The position numbers and the translations under genes were made by a program. DNA of 64,000 bases from Metallyticus violacea (lineage: Eukaryota; Arthropoda; Insecta; Mantodea; Metallyticidae): contig CM060833.1 of NCBI GenBank assembly GCA_030762175.1, positions 71,649,501 to 71,713,500 on the forward strand, in the 5' to 3' direction. The notes under the pieces are model-generated. The model was not told where the DNA came from. It ran no database searches and worked only from the letters and a program-made list of their open reading frames with translations. This document shows, piece by piece, positions 1 through 12,198 of this stretch. Each line of letters starts with the position of its first letter. Positions within the stretch are counted from its first letter, which is position 1.

Positions 1-1483
1 CCTCGATAGTGGGCATTTTGAGTAACTGTTGTAACTATAAAAGTCTCAGATAATTACCCATCATTTTCTGTTTGTGTGAATTCAGTTTTGTTATCTTAAA
101 ATAGTTTTTCTTTGCTTGAAGTGTGTATACATTTTTTGGCACCGTCTATATTATTTTTGGAAAACTCCTATACAGTGTGTGACTGATTTTAAGTATTATA
201 AAGTAAAGTATGCAAATGTTTATATAAACGTAAAAGCTCTATTAAAATAGTTCTGCGCTATGAATGTTTTCATCTAATGCGGACATTAAAAATAAATAAC
301 GTTTAAGAAACTATCAAACGCAGGATATTAATTCTTACAGTATCTCTGTAGGAAAGTTGTTATCAGTCCCTAAGGAGGGTTTTAATCATTTTTCCAGCAC
401 TTTAATAACATTTTTTTTCCATCAAATTTAAGCCTATAGCTAGCAGTCTTCGGGTTGCTTACATCTTTTGAACGAGAGTATTTAACACAATACCAATGTC
501 ACAGCTTGTTTCATTGTGTTTTGGTGATGTGAAAGCAGTTGTACGTGGCAATGAACAGCTCACAGGTGGAAATCTAACAGCTAGTTTTGTAGTTTCTGGT
601 TAGTATTTCTTGCATAATAGGCGAGTAGGAACACAATCCGTGAATATGAACGCTTATTGTCAAGTTACTGAAGTTGTTAGGTGGTCAAAACCAGCATGAT
701 ATGCCATGTAATGGAAAGAGCATTCAAAGTGTTTCAGACTTTTGAGGAAAACGGGCATTGGATGCGCACATAAAATCTCTGAACCCCGGTGTTGGTGAAT
801 ACTTTCATAATGTTTCGTAGTACTGAACATTGGAGGAGTTTATACGTTTAGCGGACAACATAATGATATTCGCCAAGTCAGCAAAGGATCTGTAATAAAT
901 GCTCATGAATTTAAACCAAAGGAAAATCGGAATGGGCTTTACAATAGATCCCGCAGAAAGAAGAACATGTATTAATGGTAGCAAACACAAACTATCTAAA
1001 TGAATATTCCAATTGGAGGTTAAAGATTATTATAGAAAACGATAGAGAAGAAATAAGAAAGAGATTGGCCTGGATTGAAGCCTTAATTTTATATTTCAAG
1101 ATGATGTGTATTTTATAATTGCTATATCAAGCTCAAACATGGAGAGAAATTAAATCCATAAGCTGTGTTAACGGAAATTGAGAGGAAAATCCTGAATATT
1201 TAACTCAGGAAGATAAGAAATCCAGATATTAGCAAACACTGCATTGCATGGAAATGGAAAGGTCATGTGACCACAACAGAATGCAGCAGCAACATAGGAC
1301 ACAAATTAGTACACAGATGCAGAGAGCGCTAAGGGTAGCAAGGGAAAGAAAAAGATGGCAACTGTTAAGAAAAACATTTCTGAACTATTTAAACGAAAGA
1401 TAGCATTTGTTAGTGAAATTTCAAGTATATAACCCCAAGTGCAAAAGCATGAACTGGAATTAGTAAAAGTAAGATAGTTGGAT
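1..1483. other. AT-rich stretch, no gene recognised
   Basis: I see no gene, repeat unit or RNA here. The plus strand at about 1310-1400 reads as a short run of basic residues in one frame, but it has stops on either side and no family signature. Confidence 0.5.
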
Positions 1484-1921
1484 TGGATTGTTATGGACAG
1501 AGGAGAATATTCCGGTATTTAGCCAGTGGAGGCAGCTCGAGATGAAGGGATGTGGTGAAGGAGACATCGGGCGCGGGACACGGACATAGACAAGGTCCCT
1601 AACTCTATTTCCAGATAGAACACCCCATCGCGGTGGAGGCTCCTAAGAAAGGTCGCTTCCATACCAGAAGCCTTTCCAAGCCACCGTCACACCGCATTGG
1701 CGAACTTCGCCCTGACACTTTCGACCTGTAGCAGAACCAAAGAATAAAACGATATGAAATGAGAGAATAAAAATTTAATAGAAAGAAAAGATCCATCCTA
1801 ATATTCGCTAACCGACCATGAGGAACCATGGAAAAAATCCCAGGGTGGCCGGCCAAAGGATTTGAACTCGAGACCTCTTGAATAAAGTTGCAAAATTATT
1901 GCCTGAGCCACGCCGCTTGGT
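1484..1921 (-). repeat. SINE3 copy (tRNA-derived)
   Basis: Read on the minus strand, the element starts with a tRNA-like head. An A-box-like GTGGCTCAGGC lies near 1900 and a B-box-like GAGTTCAAATCC near 1858. A body follows that matches the copies at 8256-8735 and 25366-26111, with shared segments such as TTTCCAGATAGAA (plus strand) and a GGAGAATATT..GG end. Three alignable copies in one window show a dispersed family. The tRNA-like head implies ancestral pol III transcription and mobilisation by a LINE. Boundaries are approximate and no clear target duplication was found. Confidence 0.7.
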
Positions 1922-2396
1922 CACAATTTAGTATATGAGTAAAATAGTATAACAGTATAGTATTATATTTTATGATATAGCATAGTACATTGTAAGTAGA
2001 TAAACTACATCTTAGGTCTGGCTCTCTATAAGAGGGTACCCTATTTCAGTAGGAGGCTCTTGCTCTGTTAAGATGACACTGTTCATATCATCAACTGCTT
2101 TACTGCAGATGACACAATTGTTTGTACCCGTTTCTCTCTCTACATTCTCCTGGTTTTACCACAATTGTAAAACTGTGTATTCAAGCTCAGAAGCTGTTTG
2201 CTTTAATAGAAGAATTCCGTAGAGTAACTAACTCTATATCCCCTCAACGTTTACCTATTAGCTACAGACACAAGTTGGAGCAATAGCGCTGTTTAGCTTA
2301 AGTGCATGGATGCAAGAACAGTTAATTAATTAAGTTCCTAACTGCGTTACAGCAAATATCAAATATGGCAGCACGACTCTTAATGTTAGTTTCTAA

Positions 2397-2429
<33 letters not shown>

Positions 2430-3170
2430 TGTAAACAAAACTATAATTAGTATATAAATTATATTATTATAAGTAGTCTATAGGTAACTTAACTTAAATA
2501 TTACTAGTAAATCTTCAGCGGAAAGTTGGGTTGTATGGATGGAGCATATGAATGACAGTTATCATATACATAAAATCTTTTGAGCGTCCCATAGCTAATT
2601 CAGTTATTAATTGCAGTTTCGCCGATTTTACATTTTTGTTAGAATAATTCATTAGAAACAAACCTTCCGTTTTGAACAATTTCATCCTTCTGAAATGTTC
2701 TGTTTACTTAGATGTACCCATACTAAAGGTACTTCCAGTGATAAACGACTGTCGGTTAAGCGTGCTTCTTCTATCACAGAAAGTTATCCTTGTACTCTCC
2801 TATGATTGCCTGGTATCCAGGTGGTACATTTTAGAATAAAAGTTAAGTGCCACATTTTGTAGTTGTATTTTATGTGATTAGATGATGGTACCCAATATTC
2901 GAATAGTGGTACTCGTAATAGTCATCCTTTATCTCCGATAAGAAATGGAGAAAGGAATTAATACATCCATATATATTGGGAAAACTGACTAAAGTTATTA
3001 GAAGCCATATATGGAAGATAATGGATATCCAAATTTGACACCTCCATGATTCAATTGTTTAGGCAATACACTCGAAGCAATTATCAAGACGCATCCTTGA
3101 ATCTTTGGCAAAGTTCCCCAGGACCTTAAATATTTAAAGTGTTATATGTTACATTTAAACTTTTTAATCG
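1922..3170. other. AT-rich stretch, no gene recognised
   Basis: Apart from an ATA microsatellite at 2397-2429, nothing is recognised in this stretch on either strand. Confidence 0.5.
2397..2429. repeat. (ATA)n microsatellite
   Basis: About eleven uninterrupted ATA/AAT triplets in an AT-rich context. Confidence 0.95.
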
Positions 3171-3445
3171 TGTTTAATGCCCCCTTTTACTACTGAGGCA
3201 CCACAGGCGGTGGACGCTGATGGTACTTGAAATGAAAAGATTGATTGGAAAAGGAGTATTTTTTAAGGAAGGAAGCGTTCCAGGCCTAAGTTTAGGGTGC
3301 TTCCCCGGTATTTGCCATTTACGAAAATTGAAGAAAATCTGAAAAAAAAACCTTAGTTAGGGAGGACGGTTGTGGTGGGAATCGAACCCCGGACCACTCA
3401 CGAGTCCGCGCCTTAACTACCTTACTACCTCGGCCACCCATGGCG
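3171..3445 (-). repeat. SINE1 copy (tRNA Ser/Leu-like head)
   Basis: On the minus strand it begins with GGTGGCCGAGG, a Ser/Leu-type D-arm and A box. A B box GGGGTTCGATTCC follows, then the family body (mirrored on the plus strand as TTCCAGGCCTAAGTTTAGGG), ending in the 3' tail whose plus-strand complement begins GTTTAATGCCCCC. It matches copies at 15851, 19751, 37271 and 48267. An extra ACCTTACT-like run in the anticodon region suggests a small internal duplication. Confidence 0.8.
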
Positions 3446-3880
3446 ATGTCTAAACGTTTGCATAGAGCAAGAAATCTAATTCCGATTATTGGCAAAAGGA
3501 AAGTGGAAGCATAAATAAAGACTAAATTTGCAAGAAGCATATGTCAATGCACCCTTATATACTGATGCTGTCTGATTGAATAGAAACTAATCGATTAGGT
3601 CAGTTTATTTTCATTTTAATTATTTAGGAACTTTCGTTACAAATAGAATTGGCAATTATAAATATTAATTAAATAGTAAAAGCTGGGAAAGAAAGTAAAA
3701 TTGAAATACTTGTTAACAACAGAAGCCTTGTTTTTAATTGTTTATGGAAGTTTATCAATCACTTTAAAGTTCTAATGTTCACAAAAGGGGACCATGAAAA
3801 TACTTTCAAATTCAATATTGAATTTCCATCATAATTGAAGCATGCTTCTTGATATCATTGATCACATTAAATGCACCCAT
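3446..3880. other. AT-rich stretch, no gene recognised
   Basis: Nothing recognised on either strand. Confidence 0.5.
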
Positions 3881-3881
3881 T

Positions 3882-4225
3882 TCAGTCTTCTAGACTGGAG
3901 GGATGTTGATAAATCTTATTGCATGTTGGGCATTCTGTTGATTTGGCGGAACTTTGAGTTTTGGATTTTTTTTTTTTTTTTTTTTCTGAATTGAAGCCTT
4001 GGCTTTGCTTTTTGTCGTTGGCTATTTCTTTAGTTCTCTTACATCTGTTCTCTAACAAACGCTTAATTGATGATCCAGTGATTTCATTAGTTGCCATTCT
4101 CTTTCTTTCCGTAAATGACACCTGTACAACCCAAGAAACAGAGCTAAGATTGTTTTGTCTTTCTGTGGCTGACGTCTTGTTTGGATTTTCTGATGGGGCA
4201 TGGTTATTCTGAATTTTTGGGAAAT
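3882..4225 (-). pseudogene. Possible remnant with a broken C2H2 zinc finger
   Basis: One minus-strand frame stays open for about 115 codons. It is Ser/Asn-rich at first, then strongly basic with a Lys run encoded by a poly-A tract, and ends in ECPTCNKIYQHPSSLED followed by a stop. CPTCxKxYxxxSSL is the first half of a C2H2 zinc finger, and the stop falls exactly where the two zinc-binding His should come. No start codon, splice site or homologue is secure. It could be an exon fragment, an old processed copy or chance. I see the motif directly; the zinc-finger reading is inference. Confidence 0.25.
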
Positions 4226-5085
4226 TTGATGACTATTTCCTCTATGTAGAGATTCACGGTCCAGTATGAATGATGGCAGACCCTCCTCGGAAAATTCCTT
4301 TGCTCTGGTCATCTTCCTGATATGAATAACCTGCACGAATATATTATGCTGCCTAGAATAAACTTCCTACCACTTCCTTCTTAGTAAACAAGCTATAACT
4401 CTACTTGTATTATATTTGTTTTCATTGGAGTAATAATTACTTGATTATAAATATAAATATTGATACGAAAACCGAAAAAAGTGTGCTATTAATTAATTCG
4501 TGCACAAGAGAAGCAGAACTGGAAATACATTCAAGTGCTTCTCTACACACTGTTGCTCATTAGTGCTGATTATTTAAAATAGTAAGAGTTGTCACATTTC
4601 CCATTGGTTATCTTGCCCCATCTTCTCTTAGATAGCAGATAAAGATATGCTCACGTGAGGAAATAAAGTATCAGATTTTAGAAAATAGAAATAAAATTCT
4701 TAAGTATTTAGTTAAGGACTGCATTAAATTCGTTTGAATAGGAATTAAACAAATGTTATATAGATGAAGCATATCTTCAATAAATTAAAAATAAAGTAAT
4801 GCAGAAAATGCAAGACCATGCAAGAAGTTAGAAAACTGCATTAAAATATAAATTTAAAGAAAGAAGAGATTTGGTATGGTCATTAATGGATAATTAATTA
4901 ATTACAATGCATGTCGTCATACGGCTGATGAAACAGTGAAACATTTAGATACAGTTCCATGTTATATTTTCTAATCTAATAGCTTTTGAAAACAGATTTT
5001 CAATTCTTTATGAAATGACTTAAATTTGGGGTACTCATATTAATTTCATCAATATATAAAGTCTAATGCGATTCCTTCTAAGAGC
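4226..5085. other. AT-rich stretch, no gene recognised
   Basis: No feature recognised; a plus-strand open frame around 3961-4212 is a shadow of the poly-T tract. Confidence 0.5.
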
Positions 5086-5165
5086 TCTGTGGAGTATCTC
5101 GGTTTGGTGATATGTAGGAGCTGGTGGGTTCGAATCCTGCTCTGGTAAAGATGGATTACAAAGCA
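5086..5165 (+). repeat. tRNA-like segment, possible SINE head
   Basis: A perfect B-box-like GTGGGTTCGAATCCTG at about 5125-5140 is preceded by a degenerate D-arm-like stretch and followed by CTCTGGTAAAGATGG. The following 250 bases are GC-richer than their surroundings, as expected for a SINE body, but no second copy is present in the window to define the family. Confidence 0.35.
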
Positions 5166-5984
5166 CTCTTAAATAACGGCAAAAGACAGCCCCGATGGCT
5201 GAAAAATGGATAAAGGCAGAGTCAAAAAGCGGCTCCCTGTATTATTAATGTCCCCCTGGAGCGTCACAAATATCCTTCACTTATGTACTTTAGGGTCCTG
5301 TGCTAAAACTCCATCCCCAAGGAAGTACCTTATTCATTAAAGAGGTAATATATCCACTCACAGATGATTTCTCATGCACTCCCCTGAAATAGCTACCTAG
5401 CAGTTTAATCTGCCTTCAGTAATTTAGTCAATTAGTTTGTTGTTCAATTCAGCAACATTTATATTAAAGCTTACGTAATTTACATTTTATGTTTATAATT
5501 TCCATGTTCAACCTATACTTTATCCTTGTTCCGCTTGAAAGCCTATAGGCAACAATTTTTTTCTTAATATACTCCCCGTTTCAACATGCATGCATTTCTT
5601 TTATTGAAAACATAAAAATGTAAACAAAATATTATTAACTGGTAATGATGAACTTTTTGTGCGCCTTCAAATGTCTTTAAAATATGTTTTAGCAAAATCC
5701 ACGAATGTTTTTAAAACAGAATATATTTCAAGAAATAAGGTCTTACTGAAAAAGAAACTTTTAATACACACAATCAAAACTGTCCAAGGAACCAGAATTT
5801 TTCTTAAAGTTTGTAATAATTATATCATACAAGTTGTGTGAAAATATTTACAATACTTACATAAAAACAACAACGCAATAGAACACAAAATAAAAGCGTA
5901 TTCATGTAAACGAAAATAACATAATTTTCTAAATTGCCATTTTCTTCAAGTTTTCTGTGACGCTTGTGACATCAGTAAATTGTA
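5166..5984. other. Mostly AT-rich, no gene recognised
   Basis: Possible body of the tRNA-like element to about 5400, then AT-rich sequence with nothing recognised. Confidence 0.4.
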
Positions 5985-6760
5985 CCACTACCTCATGTAT
6001 TAAGTAGTGCTCGATACTTACTTGGCATTAAAGAAATGGGCTGAAAGATTTCATCTTGTTCGACAGTCTGTCAGTGATGATGAACACACGTGAATCCAGA
6101 GTTTTGATGTTTTCAGTATCCTCTAAAATTCTTTGTCGAAGATTATTCTACAACTACGGAACCGTATTTGGATATGAGGATAGAGCTGGCCAATTGTGTC
6201 TTTCTAATCACTAGACACACACTCTGCATCATGCTTTGGCATCATGCATGTAAAGGAATTTAGAATCAAACGCTTCAGTAATAGACAGGAGCACCTTTTG
6301 CATTCCTTGCACCGCTGATAAAAAGAGACTTTTTTTTTCTATGCACCACTTTCAATCCCTAGACCATGATGCTATTTCCTTTGAATTTGTATGCGTCAGA
6401 CCTGCGTTACTTGGTTCTCTCCATATGCAAAACGAAACGTGATTCTTGTGCGAAGAGAACATGGCTCCATTATTCTTTGCCAATTGACATGCTCCCGGTA
6501 ACTGCGAATTGCTGGACAACTAAATGGGCAGCGGAATGAAGTACTCTTTTGTGAAGTCTGTTTCAGCATCAGTTGATCTTCTTTCTTAGAGGGCCCTTAG
6601 GCATATAAATCTGTCGTGTGCAGCAATTGTAATCAATCCTTGGTTTACCTGGATGTTGTTCTTCTGGACTGCCAAATTTTTTATATCGCCTCTATATCCT
6701 GGATATAACACCTCTTGCGTATTCAGAGCTCTAGCGGCATCAGGTGTTCCGATTTTTAAT
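5985..6760 (-). pseudogene. Dead Tc1-like transposase
   Basis: Minus-strand frames join, with several shifts, into a Tc1-type DDE transposase, the enzyme that cuts and pastes its own element. In order: a helix-turn-helix piece SRI-x-RRYKKFGSPEEQHPGKPR (about 6690-6740); the linker LITIAAHDRFICLRALRERR (6590-6650); the first catalytic block VLFAQESRF (near 6450), where the family has DES after a T, so the catalytic Asp is replaced; GNSIMV before the expected W; MHDAKA for the second Asp block; and NWPALS, then NLRQRILEDTENI for the WPA..PDLNPIE end. Stops and frameshifts are numerous. No terminal inverted repeats were identified. Family assignment is by motif order from memory. Confidence 0.7.
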
Positions 6761-8255
6761 TATTCCAAGTATCATAAATATTTCATCATGATTTAAGTGA
6801 GCATTCATTTATTGAAAACGTCTCTTGCCCTTTCTTCCAATATTTTAACAAAGAGAATATGCTAGATTACTATATTTAAAAGCTACTTTTTTACTCGCTC
6901 ACGATGCCACAAGCAAATAATAATAGTTGACTTATGGTAACTACTAGGTAGACTTTGTATTTAAAAAGGTTGTTGTTTCTTAGACAATTTTAATTGATGT
7001 ATTTTGTTTTATAGGTCTTTGTGTTTAGTAGTGGGAAAGTTTTCACATTCATTTTCTAAAGAAACGAAGAGCATGCACTATTAGAACAACTTTGTGTTTC
7101 ACTTGTCTATCTAGCTTACCCTATTTCATTTCAAAAAGAATTTAAATTGAGATCTTTAAAATGTTATTTTTCTCCTTTTGAAGTAGATCCAGTCCTTTGG
7201 TCAACACTTCATAGTGAACACATGGATTTAATATGACGGTTCTTTTGTAAATGATCGGGGATGCGTCTTGCAGTTTTACGAATATGAAACACTAACTGAT
7301 TCTCCTCTGGTACCAACTCTACACCCTTTCCTAGGTTTGCATTTCTGGAGTTTGTTCATTACGTGCTCTTGGATATTTCAGTATTTGAAATACTGAATCC
7401 ATGAACATATGCAGTAATAGACTGCTATTAACACTTGCATGTAGCACGTCGACTTAGTGCAAGTAAGAAGTGCCCTTACTCAATTAGTTTAGACATCATG
7501 TGTTATGCATATAAACTGAGAAAGATTGCTTGCAAGCAAGGGATGAACTATCTGAATTTTATGCTTGTTTGTTTTCGTTACTTTTTGGTACTTGTTTTGA
7601 TGTTGAGCTACCGAATGCATATGTTCGCGACGCCTATTTTTTTAATAATTATTTTACAGTTTTATAGTTTTTAGAAACGCTCTGCATAAACACAGAAATG
7701 AAAATGCTATTAATGACAAGTTTCAAGCTTTATATAACAACTTCATCATTTTAACACTTGTTTATTAATATTATTTGCTATTTGTTTATAAGAAAAATAT
7801 TTCTTGTATTGGATTGTTAGGATCGGAGGAGAGAGAATTTTCAAACGTAAATAAAAAAATAAGATTTCAATACCTTGACAAAAATGTTCTCCTAATCAAA
7901 TATACTAATTTATCATAACAATTACGTGGCAAAGTTCCACGAACTCATATAATTGTTCATTTATATAAACAATAATAATTATAATATAAAATATGAAAAT
8001 ATTTAAACATGATCCTAAAACATCACATATTAATAAACTTATAACTAAAATTCTTGAGTATTCCCTTAAAAATTATTACAAATCCACCCCCTCCAGATTC
8101 TGCATTAAACGCTGACACCAATTCAGATTCGCCCTTCGTAAAATAAAAGGACTATAATTTGTTTGGCTAAACTTGAAACAAATCAAATATTATATAAAGG
8201 AATATAAAGAAAAAATCAGACACCGATATGATATAATAAAAGGCAATTAAATAAT
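6761..8255. other. AT-rich stretch, no gene recognised
   Basis: Nothing recognised beyond simple AT-rich sequence. The 79-codon open frame at 7435-7674 has no recognisable motif. Confidence 0.5.
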
Positions 8256-8735
8256 GAACATTTCGGCATTTCAGTCTTACTGAATAGCTTGTTGTGCTTA
8301 CGCTCCCAGTGAGGGCCCCTCTGGAGGAAGGGATAGGTGAAGGAGATTATGGTCCACTGACAATAAGGCATGGAATTAAACGCAATCCCTAATTTGTTTC
8401 CAGATAGAAGACCCAGCAGAGCTCCGCCCTCCAAGGAAGTTGAGTCCTTCAGAAGATCCCTTTCCATATCAGACCCCGGGGGGAGCCACCATCACGCCGC
8501 ACCATCCCACCTTGCCCTTGCATTTTTTACCCTTTAACATAACCAAAGGAATGAAATGATATAAAATGAGAGAGCGGAAAATACGTGAAAAATAAAGATT
8601 CATCCCGACATTTGCCTAAGAGATTTGGGGAAATTACGAGAAAACCTATTGTCAGCATGGCAGGCCTTAAGGGATTTAAACCCATGAACTTCCGAATGGG
8701 AATACCAAGCGTTACCGTCTGAGCCCCCCCCCCTT
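8256..8735 (-). repeat. SINE3 copy
   Basis: It aligns with the SINE3 at 1484-1921 through TTTCCAGATAGAAGACCC, the CACGCCGCAC segment and AAATGATATAAAATGAGAGAG (plus strand). The tRNA-like head on the minus strand ends near a run of C at 8724-8733 and is more decayed than in copy one: the B box reads as GGGTTTAAATCCC. This copy is slightly longer than the first. Confidence 0.65.
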
Positions 8736-8940
8736 CGATAAAATAGCCTTTAAACTATGGGGTATCATTGTTAAACAAATGTTTTATGTAAAATATTAAG
8801 TATTCCTCTGAAGACTGATTTTCTAAGCAATGGCATACTTACTGGGCGTTCAAGGTGAAAAAAATATTGTATTTCTTTGTAGTTAACAGGAAAATTAAAT
8901 TAAAAAAGCTGACTTCAATATGCCTTTATCACGTTTATCT
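8736..8940. other. Short AT-rich gap
   Basis: Nothing recognised between the SINE3 and the chimeric SINE. Confidence 0.5.
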
Positions 8941-9331
8941 TTACCGCCACGGGTGGCCGAGGCCGTTAAGGTGCGGACTCGTGACCAGGAAGTCTGGGGT
9001 TCGAATCCCACCAGCACCGTCCTCCCTGACTGAGGGTTTTTCCAGGTTTTTCTCAGTCCTCATAACTGGCAAATGCCGGGGAGGTACCCTAAACTTAGAC
9101 CTGGATCGATGGATTTTTTTTGGGCGCAAAAATCCTAAGTATGACTTCTTTTGGAAGGGAAGTAAAGGTGTGTCCCATGTCGTACATTTACGACACAATA
9201 AAGAACCTCAAGCCTGAAAGAGAGGCCTCTGAGCAAAATTAGTCGGCCGTTTCACGCTCTGAATTGAATGGGACGCTGATGACCTGAGATGTTAAAGAGC
9301 GTCCATAAATTAACCAAATTAAAAAAAAAAA
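8941..9331 (+). repeat. Chimeric SINE: SINE1 head joined to SINE2 tail
   Basis: The first part (8941-9104) is a plus-strand SINE1: GCCACGGGTGGCCGAGG head, B box GGGTTCGAATCCC, then CCTCCCTGACTGAGGG through CCCTAAACTTAGACCTGGA. Where SINE1 should continue AACGTTTCCTTCC, the sequence switches to CGATGGATTTTT and follows the SINE2 body (AAGAACCTCAAGCC, GTTTCACGC, GAATTGAATGGGAC, GATGACCTGAGATG) to a SINE2 3' end and a 14-base A tract. SINE1 GCCTGGAACG and SINE2 GCCAGGACCGATGG are similar at the join, so template switching during reverse transcription is the simplest origin. Confidence 0.8.
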
Positions 9332-11429
9332 AAACTAAAGCAAAGGGATATGAATAGATTGCTTTCTATTCCGTTCATTATGAACCAGCCTTTTCTGCAG
9401 ACATTAGACTGCAGTACAGATTATATTTCCCCTTATATGTTGTTCGAAGTGGGAAACATGTCGAGTGCGCTTATGCTGGGTAGCCGGAAAGTCTGTGACC
9501 GTTGGAAATATTGTGGAACTGGTCAAACAATTCAGCTTAAATCATATTATGTCACACTCAATGAAAAAGTGAACTCTCGCAACCGAATGCCTGCTTTATA
9601 CCTCACATAGCCCTGATTTGCCTCCCTCTGTTACATTGCATCAAGACTAAAGATAGATCCTCACAGTTGTTGGCAAAGCCTGCCCCAATAACGTATTTAT
9701 AAGTTTCTAGAACGTTGATGAAAAGAGCATTGTATGAGCGATGGGGACTGAAAAACATTATCTATATAGACCCATTATGTCTCCCATACAGACTAATCCA
9801 ACTAGCTCTTCTTCGGCCGAACTAAATTCCGCTTTCTAATTCGTTAATATTTTACAATTTGCTTTTGTATCCTAATATTAGCCGTTCTCTTAAAATGAGC
9901 ATACCATTCCATTTTTCGTTTCACTATTATGCAATTATGTTCAAGATTTTTAAATGTGTGTATACGTGTATATATATTATATATTATGTATGATATATTT
10001 CTGACTAGGTCAGTTCTTCGTAATAAGTTTCACATTTCTGCTGTATGGACTTCTATCTTGTACATATTTTAAGAATGTAAATCTCTTCCTCTGTGCAAGT
10101 AGAGAAAGCACAGTATTTGTATATGATTTTATTTCTGTTTCTTTCCTAACTTTATTTTTATATTTCTATTAATATTACCATTAATTACTTTAATGTATAG
10201 ACTAGTATCTAAATGACCTTTATTGTGTCTTCTTTGGCAACCCAAACAATAGATTCATTCACATCGTGAATTAAAAACATTTTAATTCTATGTGATATTG
10301 AAATTTACCCTTTGAAATACATTTTGAATTGAAAAGAATTGGAGCAGAATGAGTGCAGTTTTGGGGTAACATGTACTTATTAAGAAAGAATTTTGAATAA
10401 AAAAATAATTAGTTTACTCACAATTAAAATTAAAATTTCTACCAAAATTTGCTACACTTATATTTAATTAATTTTCATAGATGAAATAAAATTAACAAGT
10501 AAGAGATTAAACAGCTTTCAAATTAAAATTTATACCCGTCTTTTTTTATATTTTTTCTGAAAGATAGGACAGTATATTTCCTTCGTTATCTCCTTTGAAA
10601 TGTTTGCTTTTCTCCATTCACAAAACAAATTATATTCCTTTTATATATCGAAGCAGACATCTTCGGAAGTACTGAAGAGGCAATAACTTTGGCATCACTT
10701 AAAATATCTTCCAGTAGAAATATATCTTTTCTTTCAACATTTTCATTTAGTAGACTCGTGCATTTATAAAGAACTCCAGAATATTTTCAAGTTATTCTGT
10801 GTATATAAACAACTAACATTATTGCCAACAACAACAGTCAGCTGTAATTTAAGCAATGGCAAATGTACAAAAAATTACTTTCGTGCTAGTAGTGGAAAAA
10901 ATATTGTACACAGCACGAGAGAAATAGATTTTATTTATTCATTGACATCTTGGGAGATAAACTGTCTACTAATGGATAAAATTGTACTTTACTGTCTTGT
11001 TACATATGTCGTCAGAATTATAGGACACTTGACAATACAAAAAGTTAAAGAATTTAACTTGTTGGATTAGTTCTTGCTTCATTTTATATAAGAACCCCTT
11101 TGTACTTTGAGAGGATTTTGTTAAATTGTGTTTTTTTATATATTTTTCTCCAATTCGAATAATGCTTTTTGTAATATTATTTAACTTTTATAACCCATTT
11201 ATCAGCAAATAATGTAGCAAATAATTTATTAAAACTAATTCAGTAAAACCGCTAATTTCACTTTCCATTGTAACAGAATTTCTTCAATATAAAATTGGAA
11301 AACATAATCTACTAGTGTTCAAGGCAATACGAATAAAGGTGCTTTAGACATATTTGAACGATTATCATAGAGGATCTGCTGAACATAAGTAAATATTTCA
11401 TACCTGTGCAATTTGAGTTTTTATTTTAG
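9332..11429. other. AT-rich stretch, no gene recognised
   Basis: Open frames at 9350-9610 and 10822-11070 carry no recognisable motif and have no supporting context. Otherwise AT-rich sequence. Confidence 0.45.
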
Positions 11430-11536
11430 ATATTTTGGAAGTTAATCCCGTTGCATCCGCGGAAGTGGAGAGGTTAAATGATGAGAACGAGAGGAGTTTA
11501 GAGACTGAAAGAGACCTCGTCTCCATGGCTTACTGA
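11430..11536 (+). other. Weak exon candidate behind a 3' splice acceptor
   Basis: A good acceptor, TTTTTATTTTAG, ends at 11429. After it one frame reads about 35 charged residues (including EVERLNDENERSLETERDL) to a TGA at 11534-11536. The acidic, helix-prone composition is unlike the surrounding AT-rich noise. No branch point, donor or homologue is established, so this may be chance. Confidence 0.22.
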
Positions 11537-12018
11537 AAAAGACATCTTAGCGTATGTATGTAAATGAAGTTACTTGCAAGGAAACACAGCAAAAGCTCAA
11601 TCAAAATAAATGCGCCATCTCCCAGTAAAACTGTTCCTTCCTTCTGCTAAATCTTCTCATTTCAGTCTGAAGATTCATTCGTTCTCCTAGTTTCAGAAAG
11701 TTGAAGTAAAAGGGAACAATTACTGGTGTCATTTTTATATGAGAACAGATTTGGAAAGATAGTAACAAACTTCCTAAATGTAATTTTTATTCATTACAAA
11801 ACCATTTATTATTTGTCTCGCTATGAAATTCACGTCAACAATGATGCAGTTGATGCAGTTACCAAGTATAGACGCTTTTGTATCTGAATTGTATAACGAT
11901 TCAGATGTAGAATTTATTGCACTATTAATATCGTTTTATGAAATGAAGTTTAAGGCTTTAAACTTGTTATAAAATGTTCACTAAACTATTATCTTTGAGA
12001 GTATTTTCATTTCTGCAG

Positions 12019-12198
12019 GAAATACAAAAAATAATACCAAACTCAAATACAAAGCATGTCTTAGCCACGAAAGAAAAGCTGCGTGATATATGGACAAGAA
12101 GAAGAACAGTGGGAAGCAAAATGCGGGATGAATGGACGGAATGGAAAAGAAATTTGGCAGCCAATAGTGCAGAAACACTAAAGAACACCATCTGTTGA
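12019..12198 (+). other. Weak exon candidate (possible terminal exon)
   Basis: The acceptor TTTTCATTTCTGCAG ends at 12018 and opens, in phase 0, about 59 codons ending in TGA at 12196-12198. The peptide is strongly charged (KEKLRDIWTRRRTVGSKMRD) and not low-complexity. No family is recognised. It could be a terminal exon of a gene running in from the left, or a chance open frame. Confidence 0.28.

Noticed and set aside
1160..1400. Possible LINE fragment with basic peptide RVARERKRW
   Set aside because: Too short, interrupted by stops and without a second motif.
5086..5165. Functional tRNA gene
   Set aside because: Good B box but no acceptor stem pairing or D arm, so at best a tRNA-derived repeat.
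8941..9217. Open frames of 85 and 120 codons across the chimeric SINE
   Set aside because: They are translations of a SINE and have no coding meaning.
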